43,915 nt of DNA from Cercozoa sp. M6MM (lineage: Eukaryota; Endomyxa: Ascetosporea), in the NCBI GenBank assembly GCA_040357565.1, contig JBDODJ010000089.1; one strand, 5' to 3'. Shown here piece after piece: positions 33,814-43,768 of this stretch; the stretch's first letter is position 1, and the number at the start of each line of letters is the position of its first letter. The translations under genes and the position numbers were made by a program. The notes under the pieces are model-generated. The model ran no database searches. It was not told the DNA's origin and worked only from the letters and a program-made list of their open reading frames with translations.

Positions 33814-35711
33814 CAGCTACGTAGAAGGAGCCACAAGATAGAGACCCGCAGGCTACAGACACAATTAAACATACAGGGTGGGGGGGGGGGGGTGGGTGGG
33901 TAAGGGTAAAGGAGCAAAATACCGCGTTGAGCAGCTCGAATTCGAGGAGCAGCAACTCGTGCGCACCTTGCAGTCGCTGTCCCAACTGCGGAAGGCAGGG
34001 GAGGGGTAAAGATACAGGAAGAAAGGACATGGAAGGGAAAAGACAGTACCGCATCCAGTGCCTCGATAGTGATGTGCATGTGCTCGCCGAGTTTGTACTC
34101 ATCGCGCTCCACCGACACGCCAAGCGAGTAGACACCGGTGCCAAAGTCGCCGCCGTAGGGCGCCACGTTGCCGCTGTTGCTGTTGCCGCTGACGCGGTCG
34201 ACCTCGCCGTTGGCGTCGACGCGTGCCACGTAGACGCCAGCACCCGCTACCGTGGCCGCGTTGTTACGGAATGTGTTGCTAGTACTACACGCACATTTCC
34301 ATATCTACCTGTCCATATAGACCCCTCTATAAGGACAATAGTGGGCAGTACATTTGTCCGCGCGCAACGTCCTCGACAAAAAGGGCGGCACCCGAGCGTG
34401 CTTCGTTTTGCGTACTGGAGGGGGGGGGGGGGGGTGGGTTAATAGTGTAAGGGTAAGGGAGTAATGGAAAACTACAAGCTGCACGAGTCCACATCGAAGC
34501 CGACGCTCAGCAGCGTGAGGTTCGACTTGCCACTGCACATACAACACCTTGCTTAGGCACCATAAGGGTGGGCGTAGAAAAGTAGATACCTGAAGGTGTC
34601 CATCAGCGCACGCAGAGCGTAAGTGTTACTCGTGATCATGACTGCACCTCCGTCCTGCACACATACATTGATATATATATATATATATATATAATATCAG
34701 GGAGGTTGGTCGAACAGCAGTGTTACCTCGGCAGAGTTGCCATCGAACGCGCACTCTCGCAGCGACACCTGTGTGCCAGCAGAGTGTATATGACAGGAGC
34801 AGAGAGTGTAAGTACGTTTGTACCATGGCATCGTCTTTGATGGCTGCATGCACAGCACCGCCCTCACGAGCCAGGTGGTTCGACAAGTGCACTCTGCGCC
34901 AGCATAGGTGTCACGTATTCTCCAAAACAGTGCACACTAAGGAAGCAGCTACCCAGACATCGTGAGGTTCACATTGTCAACTACCGACACGGCGGCACCA
35001 CCTGTACATTATAATACATATATATATATATATATATGTATGCATCTGTATACATGTGTATACCCTCATTGGCGAGGTTGTCGTGCCAAGTGCCGTTGAG
35101 AATGACGAGTTCGCACTCGCCCTCGGCGTCTGCAAAGACGTACAGAGAGATGGGGAGGGGTGCGAGGAGGAGGGGTAAGAAAGGGCAGTGTACACGCCAC
35201 GCCGCCGCGCACAGAGGCGGCGTTGTTGTGGAAGTTGCCGCCGCTGATCTCCACCTGACGAAAAAGAGACACCCATGCACACAAAGGGAAAGAGGAAAGA
35301 GGTGTCTCAGATGGCCTACCTGAGAGGTGCCGGTACAGGTGAGAACGCCACCACTGTCGGCCGTGTTGTCATAGGCCTAATGTCGCACATGCGAACGAAC
35401 CAGGAAGGGAGGAGTGGCGAGGACTACCTCGATATTTTGCAGTTCAGCCACGGTCGAGTCCTGCATGTCAACCGTGTCAATACGCACAGCACCTGCACAG
35501 CCACGCATGGACATACAAACAAACATATAATCAGATAAACATACATAAGCACACATACCACCTCGAGAGGCGCGGTTGCCTATGAGTCGCGTGTTGTGCA
35601 TGCGCAGATGCGAGCCTCCGCCTGGCACGCAAACAAGACATGCACGTACCAGATAGATAGATAATAAAGAGATAGATAGTAGAGAAAGAGCTAGATAGAA
35701 TAGAGAGAGCG

Positions 35712-35748
<37 letters not shown>

Positions 35749-38098
35749 TTACCCATGTCAGCAACGGCACCGAATTCCGAGGACTCGTGGTACTCAAAAA
35801 CCGAGTTGTTCACTGCAACGTAGACGTTCATGCCATCAGCCAAGATAGCGGCACCTGCACACAGAGTTGCACATGTACAAAACAGCTGTATGATAGAACA
35901 ACAGGGCAACTGTATAAGTGTACCCGCAGGCGAACGGTTCTTTCGGAAAACGCAGTTGTCGAACTGCCAACAAAAGCACAGGTACATACCACCTGGGCAA
36001 ACTCAAGTATTACATAGTAGGCACCTTGACAAAAACGAATGGTTCCGAACCATCCCCTGACCGCAGCACGGACATGTCTGCCGCACCGCCTTTGGGCGAC
36101 GCGTTCTCCTCGAACAGTACACTGTGGACAGACAGACATACACACATACATGACCATAGGTAAAACAGCCCGAAATAAAAAGACACAGGTGCGGATGAAT
36201 TTACTTGTCCACGAGCAAACGACCGGAGTTGATGAGAGTTTGGAGACCGCCTGTTAGACAGATACATACGTGCACATAGACACAGACACACACAGACACA
36301 GACAAACACAAGAAAGCAAGCTAAAAGGTACCGCCACCAACATTGGCGATATTGCGACTCACTTCCGAATTCTGAATGCGCAAGACGGCCATTCGCGGCA
36401 GCTGGAGCCAGAAGCCAGAGCCGGCACCATTGCCTTTGCCCCTAAAACCACAGTACATGCGCAGACGCAAAGTGACATGTGCAGAGTCAGGCATGATACG
36501 TGTTGTCGACGATAGTGACGTTGTCCATGACACCGCCTGCCGCAAGTCAGCATGTACAGAACCACGTGGTGAACACAGGAGGGTTTGATACCGCAGTTGA
36601 CATTGTAAACGGCACCGAACGAGACGGTGCTGCAATAAGAGGTGCTAATTCAACGACAGGCACTGACTGAAAGGAAAACACAACGACGCACCTGTTCCTG
36701 ATGGTGAGATTTTTCACGTCGACACGACCGATCGGATCGGCCATAATGGTCCGGTTGTACAGCGGCTCGAGCACGTCGTAGTCGAAGCGCCAGTCGAACG
36801 TGACGTTCGGGTTGGTATCGATCGGTAGCAGCTCGCGCTGGATGATCTCCTCGGTCAGGTTGGCGGTGGTGTCGTCCACCAGAATGTCGCGAACAACCGT
36901 TTCCGGCAGAGGCTTAAAGCAGACCGAGTAAAGTCCGACCTGAGTTGTAGACAGACACAGTATATGGGCACACATCCCGAGATAAGATACTGTACGCCGC
37001 GAGTAGCCTCCAAGTCCTCCACCAGCACATCGCGCAGGCGCAGGAACTGGTTGTACACGGAGTAGATGCAGCCGCCGTTCTCGGTTGACTGCAAGGTATG
37101 CTGTACTTTGTACATACAAACATTAGCAGAGTCCGTACATCGCTGAATTCGTTGAAGCAGTGGAGGTTTTGCACGTGAATTCGCTGGTTCGAGCGCATGT
37201 ATCTGGCAAACAGACAAACAATCCTCTCGTTCATCCACTCAATATAGACAAGAGGCAGACTACAGACACTGGCCATCTTCGTTGGCCTTAAGGCGTTCGC
37301 ACTGCACATTGCGCAGCACAATGTTGCTGTCCATGCCGGTTTCTGCCAGCGGCGTTCGCAACGAGTCGGGCAGTTTCGGTAACAGTTCTGGCGGCTACCC
37401 TCAAGAGACAGACATGCGCTGAATACAAATGCACATGCACAACATGAGGGAGGCAGATACCGCGCCGAAACCGGCAGTGGACCTGACACTGGTGGCGTGA
37501 ATGCAGCCACCGTCATTGGACGAGCGCAGGTACTCGCCTAGTTATATCGACAGCATATCACGGACTTTAAGGGGGACAAAGTTCAACACAGGCAGTGTAC
37601 ACTTGACATTCTCGGCATAGAACCGGCGCGTCTGCGTGGTTCTCAAACAACTGCGCAAACATATTATCAAAATACTACAGACAGTAAATCTGATATAAAC
37701 GGGAGTACCCTCCGTCTTTAGCTGCGTACACGTCGGTGCACGAGACGTCGCGAACATCCCAGACTTGCACGTACTGCGAGTAGAACGCAGCAGCTAGACT
37801 GGCGTCGTTCGATTCTGCAACCACACACGTCACTGAACAGCGACGAGAGAGGTAGCTCGGAAGCGTACGACTGATGTCGACAGCCGTGACGTTTCTGAGA
37901 AAGACCTGACCGCGCACGGGGTTGTTGTCGTGATTTGACGTGACGAGCACACCCGCTTGCGTCTGTTTTAACATGCAACTTACAATGAGGCCAGAGGACA
38001 AAGTGTGCACCTTGGTATCGACGTTGGTCGCCATGAAGTTTGTTACATTCACTCTTGGCTCGCCCATATTGAGCTGATAAAAACCCAAACTGCATCAT

Positions 38099-38143
<45 letters not shown>

Positions 38144-38625
38144 ACACACACACAGACACACAGACACACAGACACACAGACACAGACACACACAGACACA
38201 CATGCGCACTTACCGGGTCCCATTCAGTCGCCCACCGCGACGCCTCTATAGAAACCGCCACTCCCGCGAGTGGGTGCTGCAAGGTGAACAGTGCTTGAGG
38301 TAAAACGAGCAGGCTCAACAGGCACAGCAGGACAGTTTTACGGTTCCACTGAATTTGATATTTTTCACTTCGACGTTCTCGAGTGTGACCTGCGAACTTC
38401 CCGTATAGAACACGCCGTTAAAATAGTTGCCGCCGTCAAACTATAATTACAGCAAACCATTACCAACTTATTGAATCAATACAACTGTATCACTCTCGGA
38501 TCCGAGAAAACAATGTACCACGACGTTGGTCAATTTCGTCCTGGCGGGCCTAACATTGAACGCAGCAAGGCGTCCCAGTCCGGTCACGTCCTGGGTTGCA
38601 ACAGATATACCTTCCTCTCTTCACA

Positions 38626-38698
<73 letters not shown>

Positions 38699-38851
38699 AC
38701 ACACACCTCTCCGAGGTCAATGGCCAATGGATTCTGCGTGACACGGACGTCAACCATCTCGAAGAGTTCCAGGTATGGCGGGATGTAGAACGTCACACTG
38801 CACAACACACACACAAGCACACACACACACACACAAGCACACATACACACA

Positions 38852-38884
<33 letters not shown>

Positions 38885-39010
38885 GCACACATACACACAA
38901 GCACACACACNNNNNNNNNNNNNNNNNNNNNNNNNNNNNNNNNNNNNNNNNNNNNNNNNNNNNNNNNNNNNNNNNNNNNNNNNNNNNNNNNNNNNNNNNN
39001 NNNNNNNNNN

Positions 39011-39086
<76 letters not shown>

Positions 39087-39690
39087 CAAGCGGTGTCACG
39101 TGTGTGAAAGGCACAACGACAGAAGAACACACCGCTCACCAAAGTAGAACTCGCACGGGTCTCCAACAGGATCCACGCACTTAATTATCAGCTGACCTCT
39201 GTCGTTGACACATGCCCCGATGATAGGTGAGAGGCACCGGACAGACGCAGCACACAGGGGAAGTAAATTTACGTGGCAGTATGCGCCGACAGATCCAAGA
39301 CGTAAATCGGATTGGCTGTATTCTTGGTCTCGTTATTGTTGGCACAACTTGAGTTGACTGAACAAAGCAGCGGGTAGACACCACATCGCAAACCGCACAC
39401 TGCGGCAAGCAGGTGTGATCGGTACACTCAACTCGACCGCGCATTTCTAAAGTTACTTGGCTTCCGGTTCCAACATATGCTTCTGCCTGAAAACACACAC
39501 ACCAACAGGCTACCAACATTGCACCATTCAGCGGATGAAGCCACGGTACGAACTGGAACGCGTCGCAGAAGGTATTGTACGTGCAGACGCCAGCCGTGGC
39601 ACACAGCGAGCGCGCCATAATGGCACCACGGACCACAGGCACCACGGCCGACAGGCATGTCGCCAACGCGAGTAACAAAAGCACCGTCAT
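30735..39690 (-). CDS. Class C GPCR with beta-helix ectodomain and coiled-coil tail
   Basis: This is a single very large minus-strand gene with dozens of short exons. A signal peptide (MTVLLLLALATCLSAVVPVV, ATG at 39690) is followed by a Cys-rich segment and many short beta-helix rungs carrying F..N and GGA-like motifs: LFEENASPKGGAA, VFRKNRSPAGG, NFHNNAASVRGG, RLIGNRASRGG. An Ig/filamin-like segment follows (GAGVYVARVDANGEV, DEYKLGEHMHITIEALDA). The seven-helix part shows TM1 VSVGIAVLVVCFLVLAVLMA, TM2 SVPFLLLFLSCGMLALYPIL, TM3 LCNARRLLLLVSLAALF with GALLVRSFRLFRVFRNK, TM4 LLKWVLAIVTVQLVLLAVSV, and a third loop VPSLFNDA. TM6 is VGLAIVNAVITG and TM7 ends CLVMLPKLKY. TM3 and the FNDA loop are diagnostic of class C (GABA-B-like). 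The tail holds a coiled coil. The final exon is uncertain: another phase would stop at about 30860. Confidence 0.85.
31050..31155. repeat. (CA)n microsatellite with a 10-base gap
   Basis: CA repeats flank N31099-31108 in the last intron of the GPCR gene (sense strand GT). This gap makes the final exon join uncertain. Confidence 0.95.
31170..31800 (-). other. Cytoplasmic coiled-coil tail of the GPCR
   Basis: Exons give TTGSSIAGAGSTSGVDM, LSNMSEDQQQR, ALRRMSKPKRRVVE, CLQELEQLDEEYTQLIENAG, KVRGRYREHERR and LGELQFELAYYERHGC. The last four form a charged heptad-like helix. GABA-B receptors dimerise through a tail coiled coil; the same role is inferred here. Confidence 0.7.
31840..31910. repeat. 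(CA)n microsatellite
   Basis: A CA tract lies in the intron after the TM7 exon of the GPCR; the sense strand is GT. Confidence 0.95.
31900..33300 (-). other. Seven-transmembrane class C domain of the GPCR
   Basis: TM1 lies at about 33205-33270, after CVDDVTLTTTQ. TM2 is at about 33070-33140, TM3 with the following basic loop at about 32765-33007, TM4 at about 32614-32697, the TM4-TM5 loop and TM5 at about 32353-32545, loop 3 (FNDA, revcomp of about 32261-32275) with TM6 at about 32160-32285, and TM7 at about 31900-32115. Each helix is on its own exon or two. The pattern C..R..LL...LA.LFG.L..R.FR..R.F across TM3 and the P-FNDA loop place it in the GABA-B/metabotropic group rather than rhodopsin-like receptors. 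Confidence 0.82.
33732..33811. repeat. (GA)n microsatellite, (CT)n on the sense strand
   Basis: A pure GA run of about 80 bases lies in a GPCR intron. The gene is on minus, so the transcript has (CU)n. Confidence 0.95.
34670..34694. repeat. (TA)n microsatellite
   Basis: TA run in a GPCR ectodomain intron. A similar run with an adjacent GA run lies at 35710-35748. Confidence 0.9.
38098..38200. repeat. CACACAGA-type microsatellite
   Basis: A CA tract grades into CACACAGACACA units, in a GPCR intron. Confidence 0.9.
38629..39083. repeat. (CA)n tracts and 100-base assembly gap
   Basis: A CA tract (38629-38706), a coding exon with VDVRVTQNPLAIDLGEV read on minus (about 38707-38800), then CACACAAGCACA repeats, N38911-39010, and more CA to 39083. 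The gap lies in an intron near the 5' end of the GPCR gene, so an ectodomain exon could be missing. Confidence 0.9.
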
Positions 39691-40151
39691 TTGGGCATGA
39701 AATGCCCAGAAAAGGCAGAACGATACAGAAACGAACAATCAGAAAAACTCGATCTGTCCTAAGCAACAAGCACTCGAGACGCACCAGACCGGCTCGTGGA
39801 ACAAGGTCACAGCAAACTTGACCAACGAGGTGTTGGAAACGACACGCGCCTTGGCCTGGTCAGGCGGTGTTGTTGTCGATGAGTACTCTGTACTGGAGCC
39901 AGCTGATCCCAAAGTGGAGAATCCAGTGACTGATCACGTTGGTCACAACAACATCATCAACTCATCCTGGAGCCGGCTGTACGATGCGGTTCAAAAAAAT
40001 AAAGTCTACACTGGCAGCGCTCACTTCTTGCTGCAGCTCGCTGCCAGCAGCCGACACCGACAGTACCACTGTGTAGTAAACCTTGCAATACTAACGGTAT
40101 CGATACAATACAGTAGAGTACGAGATCAGATCCCTTGGGTCCTGTCATAAG
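39691..40151. promoter_or_regulatory. Divergent promoter region, GPCR / FGF-like gene
   Basis: 461 bases separate the GPCR start (minus) from the FGF-like start (plus). The plus strand is unexpectedly open from about 39700 to 40150 but lacks an ATG near its start. It contains GVVVDEYSVLEPADPKVENP and has no recognised similarity. It is left uncalled. Confidence 0.4.
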
Positions 40152-41239
40152 ATGGTGCACAAGCGACGGAAGTCGACCTCACGCTTTAGCTCGCCTCTGG
40201 TGAGTTTTAATCGCAAGTGTTCGTTGTTGTTTAGATCTTTCGTCCTTAGTGGAGTGACGACAGCGAGATCAAGCTTCAGTCCTCCAACAGCGGGAGATAT
40301 CTTCGTATCTTGCCTGACGGATCGATCGACTGCAGGTATAATCTAAATTTACTTTTATTTTCTAACTTAGAATGCGCGACATCTCTGTGCATCCCTCTTT
40401 TTATAGAAGTCATGGAAACACTGACTGGGCCAGGTACGTTTGTTCTGTACGTTACTTGTCTATACGTGTGGAGTTTGTTGATGATACGATATCAGGTTTA
40501 CGGTAACCCACGCGCGCAACTCTGGCTGTGTGCGCCTGCGTAACATTGGCGACCCATGTACCTTCTTCCTCTTGTGCTGCTTATTTCTGTCTCTGCCCTT
40601 TATGACTCTCCTTTGTGATATGTTCGCCTCTCTAAACAGCACATTTTTTGGGTATCGACAGGCAGGGCCGTTTGGTACGTTCTCTTCTTCTCTGAGATGG
40701 CAGGTCGTGTGTTTTATTTATTGCGCTACCCCAGCAGTTGGTTTGTGACGGCGGTAAAGACGCCGAGCTTGTTCCGCTGTGCGTTCGCTCACTCTGTATT
40801 CAATGTCAATGTCATGTGGGGCGTACACACTGCTCATAGGTGCCAGGGTAACAACAAAGAGCAAGTCGCACTGCACGGCGCACTGCATCCCGGACAGTAC
40901 CTTGCTCTTTTCCCTTATCCTTGCTACTGTGTTCGTGTGTGTGTGTGTGTGTGTGTTGTCTACATGTGCTAATGATGTGTAGATTCTACCATATCGGTTG
41001 CGATAAGGTCAGTCTTACTCCCTGCCGTATTTCATGTGTGTTAAACACTGCTGCTACAGGACGGCAACATGCTGAAACCATCGCGTGTGCGAAACGATGC
41101 CGAGGAAGCCACCTTCGTCGTCAGTGAGGCTCGCATGGAGACTGCCCAAGAAGGTACTTGCATTTTCCGCCTTGCAAGGCAGAAGGACTTTGTTTGGGTG
41201 TTTGCGTAGGTTGCTGCAGCAGCTGCTCATGCCTCGTGA
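40152..41239 (+). CDS. FGF-like beta-trefoil protein
   Basis: Exons read in frame from the ATG at 40152: MVHKRRKSTSRFSSPL, WSDDSEIKLQSSNSGRYLRI with LPDGSIDC, RSHGNTDWA, RFTVTHARNSGCVRLRNIGD, HFLGIDRQGRL, RVFYLLRYPSSWF, EQVALHGALHPGQFYHIGCD, KDGNMLKPSRVRNDAEEATF with VVSEARMETAQE, and VAAAAAHAS (stop 41237-41239). The order follows the FGF fold: KL....G.YLRI.PDG..D, then a strand pair with G.V.I..V...YLAM...G.L, then a final W/F-Y-.-.-.-K-.-G-.-.-.-.-.-.-V repeat like the intracellular FGF homologous factors. No signal peptide is present, as in FHFs and FGF1/2. Fascin-type beta-trefoils share part of this pattern and remain an alternative. Exon joins in the middle (about 40740-40860) are uncertain. 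Confidence 0.65.
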
Positions 41240-41636
41240 TGTAACAAAGCGAAACTCAGACAAGTATCGTTGTTTTTCTGCTGTTCCGCACAGTACCTGT
41301 GCTGCAGTCTAAAACACAGCGTGGTAGAACCTGGGCTGCTGATCGGCTACAATATTTTACGTACAATTGAAGGGATATCGTATCACTACCGTACCAAACT
41401 ACCAGACACTACATCTGGCCCATCCTAAGCGGGCGGTGAATCACGATCATGCGCTGCGATCCACCCGAGGACTGGTATAGTTGGTTTTTTAGTAGACTGA
41501 CTGTCGCAGGGGTCGTTTTCTCAAGGCCGCGTTATCCAGCCTAAAACTGTTTTGAACCATAGCGGATTTCTTTTCAAGTGTGCGCAAGTGTGTGCTTGCA
41601 TTCTAGCTGATGCTTTAAAGTGCTTTAGGCAACAAA
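41240..41636. other. Intergenic region with a dispersed-repeat copy
   Basis: This lies between the FGF-like gene and the PGAP4-like gene, both on plus. It holds the repeat at 41416-41503 and otherwise no recognisable feature. Confidence 0.5.
41416..41503 (+). repeat. Third, diverged copy of the dispersed repeat
   Basis: TGGCCCATCCTAAGCGGGCG, then CGATCATGCGCTGCGATCCA and CTGGTATAGTTGGTTTT align with 27285-27390 in the same order, with several substitutions and a deletion of about 15 bases. No inverted partner is found nearby. Confidence 0.75.
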
Positions 41637-43698
41637 ATGATGATAAAGTCGCGAAGGAAAGTAAATGTGCTGCTGATCACATTGGCGACTGTTGTTCTTG
41701 CTGTATACGCGCTCAGTGTGCTGCGACGTCAGCGCTACTCAGTCTTGTGGCACCCCGACACTGACGCCAGTGACGCTGTACCTCTTTGCTCTACAGGGGC
41801 CTCTTGATCAGTGTATTTCTCACTTAGTTCCAATGGGCGCAAACGCGAGCAGCTTCCGAATATCTGCACGATTTGTGAGTCCATTTTTTTCTGTGCTTTG
41901 TGTGGAACTGTGTTGGTTTGTACTGCGGCTTGTGTCGTGCAGAGACCCAGCAGAGATCAACAACTTTTACCTGAACGATGGCGAGACTGACAACGATGTC
42001 TGGTACACCAAGTTCTGTTCTGTTCCGCTGCAGTCGACGCACTGTGCCGCGTAGTGTCGTGATTTTAAGCACTCCTCGTGTCGACTACTTGCATGTCTTG
42101 GTAACCCGGAATATCACACTAGGCTGCATGTGTATGTGCTGAGAGTATTGTGAAACTGCTGCTGTCAGACAAGGTCGCTGGCATCAACGCTGCGTGCCAT
42201 GCGTTTTGCGCAGTCGCACGGCGTCTCCAAGCAGCGACTTGTCATTGCCGTGCCTGCTGTAGCCTTTGAGGACTAATCTATATATGAGGTATATGTATGT
42301 GTGTTGTGTTGGGACACAGAGCGACATGGATGGGCACGCGGAGTTGCAGATGCTGTCGTCCGAGTACGGCGAGGACTGGTTCGACCGTTTCGTGCACACC
42401 GTCGATCGATCAACTATCGTGTCAGGTCCTTTTGGTTTTCTTGCCTGGTTTGCTCCTTCTTTTGGCAGTACCCTGTGTCCTCCCCAAGCAGACGACAGTG
42501 GCCGTGACTTTGAGCACCGGAGTCACAGTCGCTGGAAGCTCAATCAGCGCCTCGATGCCGCTCTCGCTTTACGGTACACTTTGTGACTGTTAATGCAGCG
42601 TGTTAACAGTTGCATGTTTTGTGTCCTGCAGACAATGCACCAGTTCGGCAAAGTATGTGCTCAAACTGGAGGACGACACCTTCGTGTATGTTATGCATAT
42701 ACCTGACTGACTGGGAGGGTAAAGAGACTGTGTATGTGTGTGTGTGTGTGTGAGTGTGTTTTTTTTACAGCGCGCAGACAGCCATCGTTTCGGCAGTGGA
42801 AGCTGCGACGAAAGCGACACGACCGATCGATGACACTGAGAGCGATAAGACTGTGACACTGTACAGCCGCGCGGATGACTCGTCCACGCGGATTCCCATC
42901 AAATACACTGCGCCTGACTTTGCATGCCTCAAGCTCTTCTACACTGAGGTATATTCTATCTTACACCTACTCCTGGCACACACACACACGCACACACACA
43001 CACACACACACACTTGTTTGTGCTGTAGTACTGGGACGGGTTCGACAAGTCCTGGGCCACGGTGAGGACACTGACACTACTGTGGCTGGCCGTGTTCACG
43101 TCGTCGTTGCTGCTGGTCTTCCTGGTTGTTCAGTACGCAGGTAGTGCGGATACGGACAAGCACACACACTCATACGCGTCGGTGCAAGGTCATGGCGGTG
43201 AGCTTTTACCCGGGAATGCCGAGAGAGACGAGTTGGACGACCTTGAAGACGCCGATACTGATATCGAAATGGACGCCTTGTTGAGCAACGACGACACTGC
43301 TGTCCAAAAGGAGGACGCTGGCCATGCAGGGAAGACTCGTCAACTGCTGCTGTCGTGGAGACACGTGCTGCTGTGTGCACTGCTCGGCAGTGGTGTCACT
43401 GCCTTCTGCTACCTGTGCAACAAGTTCAATCTGCCCTTTGGTACTACAGGCCGGGGCCTTTTAGTTGTTTCCGTGGCGAACGTTTTCTCTTGTGTCCACA
43501 GGAAAGACGAGAGGCGTCACCGAGGCGCCGTATCCCCAAATGGTACTTTTTGAGTCGTGACGGGTGGTTTACGTCAGGTGTGCAAAATGTGACTGCGTGT
43601 GCACAGGCTCAGGCTAACTTTTTCCCAAGTGCGCACGCGACAGCTTTCGCACAGCAGCTAATCGATGACTCGCTGCTGTATCTCGAGGGTGACTCGGT

Positions 43699-43768
<70 letters not shown>

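Larger units (their letters stand above)
34490..39150 (-). other. Right-handed beta-helix ectodomain of the GPCR
   Basis: Successive small exons each encode one or two rungs of about 20-30 residues rich in N, G, V and D. Examples are VLFEENASPKGGAADMSV, FDNCVFRKNRSPAG, VYVAVNNSVFEYHESSEF, LVILNGTWHDNLANEG, EISGGNFHNNAASVRGG and MHNTRLIGNRASRGG. The F..N plus GGA pattern is that of chlamydial-type polymorphic membrane protein repeats and other pectin-lyase-like folds, which often bind carbohydrate or mediate adhesion. Rung-by-exon structure suggests growth by exon duplication. Confidence 0.75.

Noticed and set aside
32351..39690. GPCR gene ending at the stop at 32351 after GGGYVNFQ
   Set aside because: A GTAGGA donor inside that stop allows a join to LRDVPSLFNDASVHQ, the class C third loop, followed by TM6 and TM7 exons, so the early stop is intronic.
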